Source of the DNA: JABHIE01 sp964584805 | Lineage (GTDB): Bacteria; Planctomycetota; UBA1135 | Assembly (NCBI GenBank): GCA_964584805.1 | Contig: CAZPAY010000001.1 | Coordinates: 186,001-250,000 of the forward strand | Length of the DNA: 64,000 nt | Direction of reading: 5' to 3' | Shown: positions 9,737-18,741 of the stretch, piece by piece | Layout: each line of letters starts with the position of its first letter | Position numbering within the stretch: position 1 is the stretch's first letter | Position numbers and translations under genes: made by a program | Notes under the pieces: model-generated | The model's input: only the letters and a program-made list of their open reading frames with translations | What the model was told of the DNA's origin: nothing | Databases searched by the model: none

Positions 9737-11829
9737 GATTCTGAAGCGGGTCGGTCAACCCAAGTAATTTCGCGCATTGGAATTTCGATTTCGAGTGCAC
9801 CATGGCGCACAAGGACGACACTCTTACGGCGATTCACTTTAAGGATAGTCATGCGCTCACGATATCGCGGAACCCAAATAAGAGAACCTTTCTTCAAAGT
9901 GCGGAGGAATTCATCCTTACGCTCAGCCAGTGGTGTGGTTCCAAGCAGCTGACGCAAATGCTCCAAGAATTCGTTAAGGCGATCGGCGTCACCATCTTTG
10001 AGCGAGCGCGCCAAAGCAACTCCTTCAGCATTGAGGATGGATTCGAGGTTGCGATTCAAGTCAAGATAGGCCTCTTCGGATTCTCCTTCGCGCAAAGATT
10101 GTCGACGGCGAGAATCTTTTTCCTCGACTTCCATGCGCTTGGTCGTTTCGCGCAAATCGGCCTCTTGGACGGCGGCCTGCTCTCGCAACAATTCAGCATC
10201 GCGACGCACACGACCAACATCAGCAAGTAATTGGTCGGCCCCACCACCACGCTCGGCCAACTTATGCGCGCGATGCAAAACGGATGTGGGCAAACCCAAG
10301 CGCTCGGCGACCTCTACGGCGTGTGACGCACCCGGCACACCCACCAACAAACGATATTTAGGCGAGAGCGTAGCGGGGTCGAATTCCATCGATGCGTTTT
10401 CGGCGCGGGCCAAGTCAAGCGAAAACAACTTCAAGGCACCGAGGTGAGTGTTCGCAATCACGCGCGCGCCCGAAGTGAGCAGGGCTTCCAAAACGGCTTG
10501 CCCCAGAGCACCACCTTCCTCAGGGTCGGTGCCCGTGCCCAACTCATCCAACAAAACAAGATGGCCCAAGGACGCACTTTTCAAAATACGACAAATCCGC
10601 GTAAGGTGCCCCGAGAAGGTCGAAAGGCTCGTTTCAAGAGATTGCGCGTCACCGATGTCGGCATCAAGGCCGTGCAGCATCGGCAGTCGCGTGCCATCCG
10701 CAGCCGACACGGGAAGGCCGGCGCGCGCCATGGCCGCAAGCAAGCCCACCGTTTTCAGGACGACCGTTTTGCCACCCGTATTCGGGCCCGTCACGACGAG
10801 CAAATCGTATGCATCCCCCAACTCAAGGCCGAGCGGCACAATCTCATCGCGCTCCATGGTTTGCAAAAGGAGAGGATGCCGCGCGTCACGAAAAGTGAGC
10901 GGCGCATCCGCGGGCAACAACTCGGGCCAACTGCCCCCCACCTCGCGCAACCAAGTAACGCATGTGAAAGCCACATCGGTTTCGGCCAAGGCACGAATCG
11001 CTTCACCAATCTCATCTCGCGCGCGCAGGACTTCCGCCGTGAGTCGGCGCAACACCGCGTCGACCAATCGTCGCTCACGCGCGTGAGCCGATGTCAATTG
11101 ATTCGCAACTTCAAGCACCGAACCTGGTTCAAGAAAAAAAGTGTCGCCCGATTGCGACTGGTCATGAACCACGCCCGCGCCTCGACCCTGGGGTGTTGCC
11201 TTAACCGCCAACAACAATCGCGCTCCACGGCGGACGGGCTGCGTTTGCCTCAACAACCCACGCTTAGACAATTTCTCAATCGCAACATCCAGTGCCTGGG
11301 AACGCTTTTGCCGCAAGTCACGAATCACAACCCGAGCCGATGCCAAACCGGGGTCGGCATCATCGGTGACTTCACCTCGCGAATCTAAGGAGTCGCGCAA
11401 CTCTTTTAACAAAGTCTCGGGGAAGGATACCTCTTGGAGCATTTCGGACAGCGCCGAATATTCAGGGTGCGCAACCGCCCAGCGCCGCAACTCACGCAAA
11501 CGCTCAAGCGTACTGGCGACGGCATTCAACTCGGGCCCATCAAGCCCTTGTTCGCATCGCGCCAAAACATCAATTGGATCCCCGACGCCGCCAAAACCAG
11601 GAGCGACATCGGCCTCAACGGCGGCAAAAGCCTCGCGACCTCGTGCGTGGCGTGCCTGGGCGAGAGCCGACTCATCACTAGGGTGCATCGATTCCAGCAA
11701 AAATGCACCGGGTGTGGTTTGCGCCAAGGAGGCCATCCAGGCGATGGTTTGGGGCCAACCTAAGACTTCAAGAGATGCCTCGGGGAAGGCATTCTGAAAA
11801 GGTGTTGGGTCGGGGGAGGAATCGCGCAC
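9733..11829 (-). CDS. mutS2: MutS2-family ATPase lacking the Smr nuclease domain
   Basis: MutS paralogue of the MutS2 branch, implicated in other bacteria in suppressing recombination or in rescuing collided ribosomes. The N-terminal core/clamp region spans about 1-320, then the ATPase with Walker A GPNTGGKTV (about 347-355), Walker B LVLLDELGTGTDP and the HLGALKLF region. The C-terminal part has a coiled coil and a KOW-like beta module (GSLIWVPRYRERMTIL). The protein ends at 698 residues, where typical MutS2 (about 780) continues into Smr, so the nuclease is missing. The start is GTG at 11829. Confidence 0.9.
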   Translation of the reverse strand: MRDSSPDPTPFQNAFPEASLEVLGWPQTIAWMASLAQTTPGAFLLESMHPSDESALAQARHARGREAFAAVEADVAPGFGGVGDPIDVLARCEQGLDGPELNAVASTLERLRELRRWAVAHPEYSALSEMLQEVSFPETLLKELRDSLDSRGEVTDDADPGLASARVVIRDLRQKRSQALDVAIEKLSKRGLLRQTQPVRRGARLLLAVKATPQGRGAGVVHDQSQSGDTFFLEPGSVLEVANQLTSAHARERRLVDAVLRRLTAEVLRARDEIGEAIRALAETDVAFTCVTWLREVGGSWPELLPADAPLTFRDARHPLLLQTMERDEIVPLGLELGDAYDLLVVTGPNTGGKTVVLKTVGLLAAMARAGLPVSAADGTRLPMLHGLDADIGDAQSLETSLSTFSGHLTRICRILKSASLGHLVLLDELGTGTDPEEGGALGQAVLEALLTSGARVIANTHLGALKLFSLDLARAENASMEFDPATLSPKYRLLVGVPGASHAVEVAERLGLPTSVLHRAHKLAERGGGADQLLADVGRVRRDAELLREQAAVQEADLRETTKRMEVEEKDSRRRQSLREGESEEAYLDLNRNLESILNAEGVALARSLKDGDADRLNEFLEHLRQLLGTTPLAERKDEFLRTLKKGSLIWVPRYRERMTILKVNRRKSVVLVRHGALEIEIPMREITWVDRPASES

Positions 11830-11835
11830 CCAGAA

Positions 11836-11845
11836 ATCCTAGAAT
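11836..11845. promoter_or_regulatory. Overlapping divergent -10 boxes between mutS2 and the cystathionine beta-synthase gene
   Basis: The two genes are separated by only 24 bases. On the minus strand TAGGAT (11836-11841) ends 6 bases before the mutS2 GTG. On the plus strand TAGAAT (11840-11845) ends 8 bases before the ATG at 11854. The two hexamers share two bases, so both promoters would use the same short segment and would yield leaderless messages. No convincing -35 boxes are visible. Confidence 0.5.
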
Positions 11846-11853
11846 CGCGGTTG

Positions 11854-13266
11854 ATGAAAGCGACAAAGGAACGCCAAACCGAGATTCTCAACACGATTCT
11901 TGAGGCCGTTGGCAACACGCCGATGGTGCGCCTACCGGCGGGTTTTGACCCAAATGTAAAGTGCGAAGTTTTATTAAAACTTGAGTCGCTGAATCCCGGC
12001 GGCTCGGTGAAAGACCGTATCGGTTTGCGCATGGTTGAGATTGCCGAGCAAGACGGCGCGCTTGAGCCGGGTGGCACGATTGTTGAGGGCACATCCGGCA
12101 ACACCGGTGTCGGCCTTTGCATGGTTGCCGCGGCGCGTGGCTATCAGTGCATCATTGTGATGCCCGACAAGATGTCGCAAGAAAAGATTCAAATGATGGA
12201 GGCCTACGGCGCGACCGTCGTCACCGTCCCGACGAATGTGCCCGCGGATCACCCCGACTCCTACGGCAGCACGGCCAAACGCATTGCAGACGAGACCGAG
12301 GGCGCTTGGTTGGCGAATCAGTTTTTTAACCCTGAAAACCCTGAGGCCCATTACCTCACAACCGGCCCTGAGATTTGGAAGCAATGCGGTGAGCGGCTCG
12401 ATGTTTTTGTCGGCGGCTGCGGCACAGGCGGCACCGTTTCTGGCATTTCACGCTATCTCAAAGAGCAAGATGATTCCGTTCGTGTGGTTGGTGTTGACCC
12501 ACCCGGCTCTGCATTTGCCTCGTTCTGGGAAACGGGTGAAATCGGCGAGCTGGGCCCCTATGCCGTCGAAGGCGTGGGCGACGACATCATCCCCGGCACT
12601 TGGTCGCGCGAAATGATTGACGGCTATCAGGTTGTCGAAGACGCCGAGTCTTTCGCGATGACGCAACGCCTCGCACGAGAGCTCGGGATTTTTGCTGGTG
12701 GCTCTTCCGGTCTTGCGTTAATCGCCGCACTCCGCGAAGCACGCGATTTGCCCGAAGGCGCTCGCGTGGTGGCTTTGATTCCTGATTCGGGTAACCGATA
12801 CCTCTCTAAGGTGTACTCACAAAACTGGCTCAAGAATCATCAATTCGTTGCCGCGACATCCGCAAGCACGGCTCTCGTATCCGATTTGTTTCAGCCAAAA
12901 GGCCGTGGTTTCGTCACGGGCGACCAACCGGTCACTATCGCTCTCAATCTAATGGATCAGCGCGGGTTGACACTCGTCCCCATCATGGCGGGCGAAAACG
13001 GAGAGGCCGCAGATAGCGCGACCGTTCAAGGCGTGGTTGATATATCCGGTTTGGCGAATTTCCTCGCGGAAGGCGCTGATTTGGCAGGTTTCCAATGTGC
13101 TCATTTGCGCATTGACGCACCCCCCATCCTCGACTCCAGTGAGCCATGGTCGGCTCTTCGTGGCCTCTTTCAAGACCACGCCACTCTTTTCATTCGCGAC
13201 GCCGATGGTGTTGCACCTTTTCGCCGTGAAGACTGGGTCCTCAGTCTCGGCCGCCTATCGTTTTAG
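11854..13266 (+). CDS. Cystathionine beta-synthase with C-terminal CBS region
   Basis: PLP enzyme joining homocysteine and serine to cystathionine, the first step of reverse transsulfuration. The fold-type II core has AVGNTPMVRL near the start, the PLP lysine K53 in NPGGSVKDR, the phosphate-binding EGTSGNTGVGL and GGCGTGGTVSGISR. After about residue 340 comes a regulatory CBS-like part (DLFQPKGRGFVTGDQPVTIALNLMDQRGL split over the linker). I chose ATG 11854 over the in-frame TTG at 11851 because a -10 box ends 8 bases upstream. The next gene provides the second step of the pathway. A cysteine synthase activity cannot be excluded. Confidence 0.9.
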   Translation: MKATKERQTEILNTILEAVGNTPMVRLPAGFDPNVKCEVLLKLESLNPGGSVKDRIGLRMVEIAEQDGALEPGGTIVEGTSGNTGVGLCMVAAARGYQCIIVMPDKMSQEKIQMMEAYGATVVTVPTNVPADHPDSYGSTAKRIADETEGAWLANQFFNPENPEAHYLTTGPEIWKQCGERLDVFVGGCGTGGTVSGISRYLKEQDDSVRVVGVDPPGSAFASFWETGEIGELGPYAVEGVGDDIIPGTWSREMIDGYQVVEDAESFAMTQRLARELGIFAGGSSGLALIAALREARDLPEGARVVALIPDSGNRYLSKVYSQNWLKNHQFVAATSASTALVSDLFQPKGRGFVTGDQPVTIALNLMDQRGLTLVPIMAGENGEAADSATVQGVVDISGLANFLAEGADLAGFQCAHLRIDAPPILDSSEPWSALRGLFQDHATLFIRDADGVAPFRREDWVLSLGRLSF

Positions 13267-13311
13267 GCATTCCTGAGCCACTCACGGCCTCTCCCTCGAT
13301 TTCCTTCGAAA

Positions 13312-14472
13312 ATGACATCCTCCAAAGATTCCTTCGGCACGCGTGCCGTCCATGCGGGCTGGACCCCAGACGAGCAGACCGGCGCAGTGATGCCTCCGAT
13401 TTGCATGACGAGCACTTATGTGCAAGATGCACCTGCTCAACCACGCAATGGTTTTGAGTATTCGCGCACGCAAAATGTCACGCGCTTTGCTCTGCAAGAC
13501 GCATTGGCCGAGCTCGAAGGCGCTGCCGCCGGTTTTACTTTTACATCCGGCATGGCAGCGGTGCATACTTTGATGCTCACGCTCAAGCCAGGCGATCGCG
13601 TCGTTGCGGGCAATGACCTTTATGGCGGCACGCACCGGTTGTTTACCAAGATTGCGGCGCGTTTTGGTCTTGAGTTTGATTTCGTCGACACCACCGACGC
13701 GAGCGTCTTAGCCAACCTGCCGGAAGATACTCGTTTGCTTTATATCGAGACGCCGTCCAACCCTTTGTTAAATGTGACTTCGATTGAAGCCGCCGTTAAG
13801 GGCGCGAAACGAGTGGGCGCAGAAGTTGCGATTGACAACACATTCGCGACGCCCGCTCTTCAAAACCCATTTGACTTTGGTGTGGATTACATCATCCACT
13901 CCACTACCAAATACATTTCGGGTCACTCCGATGTCGTCGGTGGCGCACTGCTTGTGCGTGATGAATCCATGAAAGAAGATGTTTGGTTTCACCAAAATTC
14001 AGCCGGAACGGTCAACTCGCCTTTCGATGCGTTCTTGACTCTACGCGGCGTGCGTACTCTGGAATTGCGCATGGAGCGGCATTGCTCTTCGGCGCAAATG
14101 CTGGCGGAATTCCTCGAGGATCACTCCAGCGTGTCCAAAGTGATTTACCCTGGCTTGGCCTCGCACCCCCACCATGCAGTCGCCAAAGAGCAAATGCGTG
14201 CTTTCGGTGGAATGGTTTGCTGTGAGTTGCCAGGTGGCATCCCGCAGGCAACTGATTTCGTGAAGCACTTGCGTCTCTTCACTCTTGCCGAATCGCTCGG
14301 CGGCGTGGAATCGCTCATAGAGTTACCCGCGCCCATGACGCACGCAAGCGTGCCGGCTGAGCATCGCCGCGCCATCGGCATCGAAGACGGTCTCGTGCGT
14401 CTTTCGGTAGGCATCGAAAATGCAGAAGACCTGCGCCGCGACCTCGAACAGGCGCTTGCGCAGGTCTCTTAA
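13312..14472 (+). CDS. Cystathionine gamma-lyase/synthase family PLP enzyme
   Basis: Member of the Cys/Met metabolism PLP family, here most likely cystathionine gamma-lyase, which would complete homocysteine to cysteine conversion with the preceding gene. The 386 residues are normal. Visible motifs are FEYSRTQNVTR (substrate/PLP phosphate contact), SGMAAVHTLM, DNTFATP and the PLP lysine K200 in HSTTKYISGHSD. The C-terminus has SLGGVESLIELPAPMTHAS. It begins 45 bases after its upstream partner. Gamma-synthase or homocysteine-desulfhydrase activity is possible; sequence alone does not decide. Confidence 0.88.
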   Translation: MTSSKDSFGTRAVHAGWTPDEQTGAVMPPICMTSTYVQDAPAQPRNGFEYSRTQNVTRFALQDALAELEGAAAGFTFTSGMAAVHTLMLTLKPGDRVVAGNDLYGGTHRLFTKIAARFGLEFDFVDTTDASVLANLPEDTRLLYIETPSNPLLNVTSIEAAVKGAKRVGAEVAIDNTFATPALQNPFDFGVDYIIHSTTKYISGHSDVVGGALLVRDESMKEDVWFHQNSAGTVNSPFDAFLTLRGVRTLELRMERHCSSAQMLAEFLEDHSSVSKVIYPGLASHPHHAVAKEQMRAFGGMVCCELPGGIPQATDFVKHLRLFTLAESLGGVESLIELPAPMTHASVPAEHRRAIGIEDGLVRLSVGIENAEDLRRDLEQALAQVS

Positions 14473-14486
14473 CCTAACGGCGAATA

Positions 14487-14873
14487 TTAAAAGCTGGGGT
14501 TACCGCCAAATGAGTCACTAGAAGGTGGCTCATTTGCAGGTGGAGCCGTAGGCGATGCATCGGCAGCCGGTGCAGCAACATCTGCGCCAACCTCGACACG
14601 CTTTTTCAAAACATTGCCGACCTTGAATTTCACGACGCGCTTTGCAGGCACAATGACTTTCTCAAGAGTCTTTGGGTTTTGAGCCACACGACCGGGGCGG
14701 TTGCGAACCTCAAAGACGCCAAACTTGCGAAACTCTAAACGGTTGCCAGCGATAAGCTCATTAGAAACCTCATCGAGGAAAAGCTGAATGACATCGCGAA
14801 CCAAAACTTTAGTTTGGCCTGTACTATCAGCGATGCGCTGAACTAATTCGCGTTTGGTAACGGTATGAGACAT
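14487..14873 (-). CDS. HU/IHF-family DNA-binding protein with Ala/Pro-rich tail
   Basis: Histone-like protein that bends DNA. Residues 1 to about 92 form the HU fold: MSHTVTKRELVQRIADSTG, the beta-arm FGVFEVRNRPGRVAQNPKT with the RPGR turn and the intercalating-proline region, and the end VKFKVGNVLKKRV. A low-complexity tail of about 35 residues rich in Ala, Pro and Ser (APAADASPTAPPANEPPSSD) follows. Many HU proteins stop at 90-95 residues. It is monocistronic between two promoters and converges with the transsulfuration pair. Confidence 0.9.
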   Translation of the reverse strand: MSHTVTKRELVQRIADSTGQTKVLVRDVIQLFLDEVSNELIAGNRLEFRKFGVFEVRNRPGRVAQNPKTLEKVIVPAKRVVKFKVGNVLKKRVEVGADVAAPAADASPTAPPANEPPSSDSFGGNPSF

Positions 14874-14919
14874 GAATGGTGTGGAGGACAGAAGGGTCGG
14901 GGGGCGTCCCTTAGTTCTT

Positions 14920-14949
14920 TAAGTATCGGGGTTTGAGCCGATTCGTCAA
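14920..14949 (-). promoter_or_regulatory. Promoter of the HU-family gene
   Basis: On the minus strand TTGACG (14944-14949) is followed after 18 bases by TACTTA (14920-14925). The ATG at 14873 lies about 46 bases further on, so this gene has a normal leader, unlike many in the window. Confidence 0.5.
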
Positions 14950-14974
14950 GCCCTTGAGGGACAAATCTGAGCTT

Positions 14975-15433
14975 TTATTTTAAATCAACGCGCGGAGGCA
15001 CATCGAGAAGATAAGTCGCCGGACCCGAATTCACCAATGCGACCTCCATCTTTGCACCGAAAACACCGGCTGCCACCTCGACCCCAGCTTTGCGTAAATG
15101 CGCTTCGACCTCGTCGACCAGTGGCTGAGCCAGTTCCGGAGCAAGTGCTGTAGAAAAAGAGGGGCGCGTACCTTTCTTCGTGTCGGCACATAGAGTGAAT
15201 TGACTCACCAGTAAGATGGCACCACCCAACTGCTGTACATTCAGATTGGTCAAGCCACCTTCATCTTCAAAAATACGATAAGCCAAAACCCGCTCAGCCA
15301 AACGCGCAGCTTCACGGCTCGTATCCCCTTGAGCGCAACCGAGAAACAGCAGCAAGCCCTCCGCAATTTCGCCCACAACGGCACCACTGACTTCAACCGA
15401 AGCACGCGTAACTCGCTGAAGAAGAGCCTTCAT
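14975..15433 (-). CDS. dtd: D-aminoacyl-tRNA deacylase
   Basis: Proofreading hydrolase that removes D-amino acids (and glycine from tRNA-Ala) from tRNA. The 152 residues include both active-site motifs: LLVSQFTLCADTKKGTRPSF with the SQFTL strand and, near the C-terminus, VNSGPATYLLD, the NxGPxT motif with the cis Gly-Pro. It starts with the usual MKALLQRVTRASVEV. Its ATG overlaps the stop codon of the upstream TPR gene by 4 bases. Confidence 0.95.
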   Translation of the reverse strand: MKALLQRVTRASVEVSGAVVGEIAEGLLLFLGCAQGDTSREAARLAERVLAYRIFEDEGGLTNLNVQQLGGAILLVSQFTLCADTKKGTRPSFSTALAPELAQPLVDEVEAHLRKAGVEVAAGVFGAKMEVALVNSGPATYLLDVPPRVDLK

Positions 15434-16455
15434 GATTGAGATCTGATTTGTCGCACCCAGGCCTCAACCTGCATGCGGCGCACAAATGAAACTTCATGGC
15501 CTGCGTGCGCCTTTTCCAGGATTTGCTCAAACCAAAAAAGCGCTTTGTCTGGGTGATGCAAAGACTGCATTTCAATCAAGCCAAGATTGAACAAAACGAG
15601 CATGTCATCCGGCGCGACTTGATGCAAACTCTCAAGGGCAAGGATGGCGTCTTTGTACTGCCCCGCCTCACCTAAAGCACAGGCATGAATGAGCCGCCCA
15701 AGGAAATCATCTTCAGGAGCTCGCTTCGTGATAGGAATCGCTTTCGGCGGCTCTTGGTTTTTAAGGTAACGAATCGCCATATAGTGCCCGGCCCATGTTT
15801 CGAGCTCATTTCCAGACCATGGCTCTAGGGCCGCTGCACGACGAGCCAAATCGGGGCGCGCATACAACGGCCCAATCATGCCTAAGAGACGCCATGCCTC
15901 AGCGCAGCCTGGATGTTCTGATAGCAAACGCCTCAAGGGATCGAGGGTGGCGTAATAGCCTGTTTCTGTTTTGAGTGACAAACTCAAAACCGTGGCGAGA
16001 ACGAAATCGGGGTCAAGCTCAAGAGCAATCTCTAGCCACTCGCGCGCTTGATCAAAATCTGTGCACAATCGTGCAGCGAGGTAGTAATCGAGCGGCATCT
16101 GAGTTTGAGTGACTCGTTTTTCAGACAATCGAGCCTCATAATCTTGACTCACGACATCTCTGCCCTGACTCGCAACGCGCAAATCTTGAACCAAAGCTTG
16201 CAGGCGCACCGAATGGGGGTTTGAATCAACGAGAGGAAGGGCCGCCCGCCAATCACTTTCGGCTGACAATTGGAAAGCGCGGTCGAGCAATTCCCACTCA
16301 TCATGGTTGGCTTGCTTGGCCTCAACCGCTTCAGAATGACTGGGCAAAGTCACCTTACCCGCCAAGGCACCGCAGGACAGCGGCACCGTGACAAGCATAA
16401 GGAGAATCGCGGCAATAAATGCCGACCGAGTGCCGCGCATAGAGTTGAGCTGCAT
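15430..16455 (-). CDS. Exported TPR-like protein of unknown function
   Basis: A protein of 341 residues with an N-terminal hydrophobic segment (about 12-30, AFIAAILLMLVTVPLSCGA) that looks like a signal peptide or anchor, followed by helical repeats resembling TPR units, for example AREWLEIALELDPDFVLATV and KALFWFEQILEKAHAGHEVS. I place the start at ATG 16455 because a TACACT -10 box ends 6 bases upstream; an in-frame TTG at 16494 would add 13 residues without merit. It overlaps dtd by 4 bases. A periplasmic scaffold role is a guess. Confidence 0.7.
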   Translation of the reverse strand: MQLNSMRGTRSAFIAAILLMLVTVPLSCGALAGKVTLPSHSEAVEAKQANHDEWELLDRAFQLSAESDWRAALPLVDSNPHSVRLQALVQDLRVASQGRDVVSQDYEARLSEKRVTQTQMPLDYYLAARLCTDFDQAREWLEIALELDPDFVLATVLSLSLKTETGYYATLDPLRRLLSEHPGCAEAWRLLGMIGPLYARPDLARRAAALEPWSGNELETWAGHYMAIRYLKNQEPPKAIPITKRAPEDDFLGRLIHACALGEAGQYKDAILALESLHQVAPDDMLVLFNLGLIEMQSLHHPDKALFWFEQILEKAHAGHEVSFVRRMQVEAWVRQIRSQS

Positions 16456-16516
16456 TAGCAAAGTGTAGCGACTAACTGCCTCTCGTTCTGCCAATGGATG
16501 GCCTTACAATCTGCCC

Positions 16517-17947
16517 ATGCCTGCCCGGTGTTTGCCCCCTGTCATTTTATTGGCACTTGTGGTTTCCTGCGCTTCCCCCGCGTCTGAGATTCACCTCGCT
16601 CCCTTTGCTTCTACGCAAAGTATGCCAGGCTGGTCGCACGGCGAAGCCCTTGGCGGTGTTTTCCATTACACCCGTGATGCCGATGGCACCGAATGGGCTC
16701 TGTCCCCCTTATGGTGGCAGCGCACTGAAAATGACGGACGATTTGCTGCCGAAACGCTTTTCGGTTTTGGCCGCCGCGAGTTCGACCCCGCCCGACCGCG
16801 CACGATGACGCGGATTTTTCCATTGGGTTGGCATGAAAAAGAGACAAAAGCCGATGGCGTAACGGAAAGCGACTGGGCCATACCCTTCCTTGGCATGATT
16901 GGATCTTCATCCAGTGATGGCAATGAAAATGCATTTGCAGCATTTCCGTTTTTCGGAAAAATAAAGGGCTTCCTCACCTACGATGAAGTCAATTTCTTTT
17001 TATGGCCTATTTGGATTCGCAACACCAAGGGTGAGCGCGTAAGCACACATTTCCTTTGGCCGTTTTTTCACTGGACGACAGGCGCTGAGCGCGGCTTTCA
17101 ATTCTTCCCTTTCTACGGCTGGAGCGAATCACCCGGCAAATGGCGAAAGTCGTTCGTTCTGTATCCCTTTTACAACGAATCAGAAGAATTCTTAGATCAA
17201 GCCCATCCGCGAAAGTCGATGCTTCTATTCCCGCTTTTCGGGCATGCAACTCAAGACGATTATTCTGCGTGGGTGCTCTTTCCCCCTTTATTCGGATATG
17301 CTCATCGCCCCTCGACGGGATATAAATCCGGGCAAATTTGGCCCTTGGTGAAATTCGAGTCCGGCGGCAAGCATGAGGCCCGCAAGCTGAATCGACTCCT
17401 GCCGTTTTATCTGCATTACGAAGACGAAACGACCGAGTACACATCCATACTCTGGCCAATCTTCTGGAAGCGGCATGATCAAATTGAAGGTTTTACAAAA
17501 GATGCGATTTACGCACTGCCCCTTTTCTGGAGTTCACGCACGAAAAACTTTAACGGGCAAGAGGAAAGCAGTTGGCACATATGGCCGCTAGCCAGTCATG
17601 ACAAATCAGGTTTCCGCGCCTTAGATTTTGGCGTCCCCGGCCTGATTGACGGCGGCGCTCTTCGGCGCAATCTTGGCTTCGCCTGGGAATTTGCCAAGAC
17701 CGAAAACCACCCTGGCCATGTCGTCGAGCAACGCTCTTGGTTGGGGCTCTGGCATCGCACGACCGGTGGCGGGCATTCGCGGTGGTCCATTCCTGTGCTT
17801 GGCGGCTCATGGAAAGAGCCAAATGGCACCACCCACCACTCCCATTTGCTAGGCTTACTCCGCTGGACATCCAGCGACAAAGGGCTTTCTTGGGAAGCAC
17901 CCGCATTCCCAGGCCCTGGTTGGCCCTCCATCGAAGACCAGCAATGA
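16517..17947 (+). CDS. Predicted lipoprotein with about fifteen W/F-P repeats, upstream of mlaE
   Basis: I do not recognise this 476-residue protein. It has an N-terminal signal peptide ending in the lipobox-like VVSC, so it is probably a lipoprotein. From about residue 60 to 380 a short motif of the form aromatic/Leu-Trp/Phe-Pro-Phe/Leu/Ile-aromatic recurs every 20-30 residues: LWPIWIRN, LWPFFHWT, FFPFYGWS, LYPFYNES, LFPLFGHA, LLPFYLHY, LWPIFWKR, ALPLFWSS and others. This suggests a beta-strand repeat, perhaps a membrane-associated barrel or propeller. Its stop overlaps the mlaE ATG by ATGA, linking it to lipid transport. A TACAAT box ends 6 bases before the ATG. Confidence 0.75.
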   Translation: MPARCLPPVILLALVVSCASPASEIHLAPFASTQSMPGWSHGEALGGVFHYTRDADGTEWALSPLWWQRTENDGRFAAETLFGFGRREFDPARPRTMTRIFPLGWHEKETKADGVTESDWAIPFLGMIGSSSSDGNENAFAAFPFFGKIKGFLTYDEVNFFLWPIWIRNTKGERVSTHFLWPFFHWTTGAERGFQFFPFYGWSESPGKWRKSFVLYPFYNESEEFLDQAHPRKSMLLFPLFGHATQDDYSAWVLFPPLFGYAHRPSTGYKSGQIWPLVKFESGGKHEARKLNRLLPFYLHYEDETTEYTSILWPIFWKRHDQIEGFTKDAIYALPLFWSSRTKNFNGQEESSWHIWPLASHDKSGFRALDFGVPGLIDGGALRRNLGFAWEFAKTENHPGHVVEQRSWLGLWHRTTGGGHSRWSIPVLGGSWKEPNGTTHHSHLLGLLRWTSSDKGLSWEAPAFPGPGWPSIEDQQ

Positions 17948-18741
17948 ATTTCTTCACACGCTTTGGCAGTAACGTTTTGGCCCCATTGGTCAATACTGCA
18001 GGCTTTGGCATGCGCATTGCCGGTGAGACTCTGTATCGCATCCCGCAATTACCCAAACGCTGGGGCACTTTCCGCGAGCAGTTTTATCTGAGCTGTGTGC
18101 GCACTCTTCATGTCGTAATTTTCGTCGCATTTTTCATCGGAATGATTGTGGCGCTGCAAGTTGGTCTTGAATTGGCTCGCTATGGGCAGCAAGAGGCGAT
18201 CGGCTTTGGCGTATCTTTGATGATGGCCCGTGAGATGGGCCCTTTTGTCACGGCGATTTTGATGGCCGCGAGTGTGGGCTCTGCCATGGCAGCAGAATTG
18301 GGCACGATGAAAGTCCAAGAAGAGGTCACTGCGCTTGAGGTGATGAGCGTTGATGTAATTAGTTTCTTGGTTGTACCACGGGTTTTGGCCTTGACCTTGG
18401 CGATGCCGATTCTGACCATCCTTGCAGATTTCGTAGGCACGATTGGCGGAGGTGTGATTGCAGTGACGCAATTGAATTTGGACTTCGGCGCTTACAGCAC
18501 AAATGCGCTGACTTCATTGCGCGACATTGGCGAGTGGATTCCACTTCCCATTAGTATCTTTGGTGGCTTATTAAAATCACTCATCTTTGGCTTTGTCATT
18601 GGCGTTGTGGGATGCGCGAGCGGCCTTGCCGCATCACGAGGTGCAGCCGGCGTTGGCCGCACCACACGGGCGGCGGTGCGCGACTCCATTATTTTGGTTA
18701 TCGTCCTTAACTTTTTCCTTGGCAAATTCCTATTCCAATGA
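17944..18741 (+). CDS. mlaE: MlaE-type ABC permease
   Basis: Inner-membrane permease of the MCE lipid-transport complex that moves phospholipid between the two membranes. The 265 residues contain several hydrophobic helices and the MlaE block MAREMGPFVTAILMAASVGSAM followed by ELGTMKVQEEVTALEVMSVD (read in two parts), a signature of the family. I start it at ATG 17944, overlapping the previous stop codon; the same frame is open upstream but that part is out-of-frame shadow of the previous gene. mlaF follows with a further 4-base overlap. Confidence 0.94.
   Translation: MNFFTRFGSNVLAPLVNTAGFGMRIAGETLYRIPQLPKRWGTFREQFYLSCVRTLHVVIFVAFFIGMIVALQVGLELARYGQQEAIGFGVSLMMAREMGPFVTAILMAASVGSAMAAELGTMKVQEEVTALEVMSVDVISFLVVPRVLALTLAMPILTILADFVGTIGGGVIAVTQLNLDFGAYSTNALTSLRDIGEWIPLPISIFGGLLKSLIFGFVIGVVGCASGLAASRGAAGVGRTTRAAVRDSIILVIVLNFFLGKFLFQ

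Noticed and set aside
10444..11388. A 314-residue plus-strand frame opposite mutS2
   Set aside because: Antisense to conserved MutS2 domains, rich in Arg, Gln and Ser, no start signal; a shadow frame.
17737..17943. Upstream in-frame extension of mlaE
   Set aside because: It runs inside the W-P lipoprotein gene; the MlaE family begins at the ATG overlapping that gene's stop.
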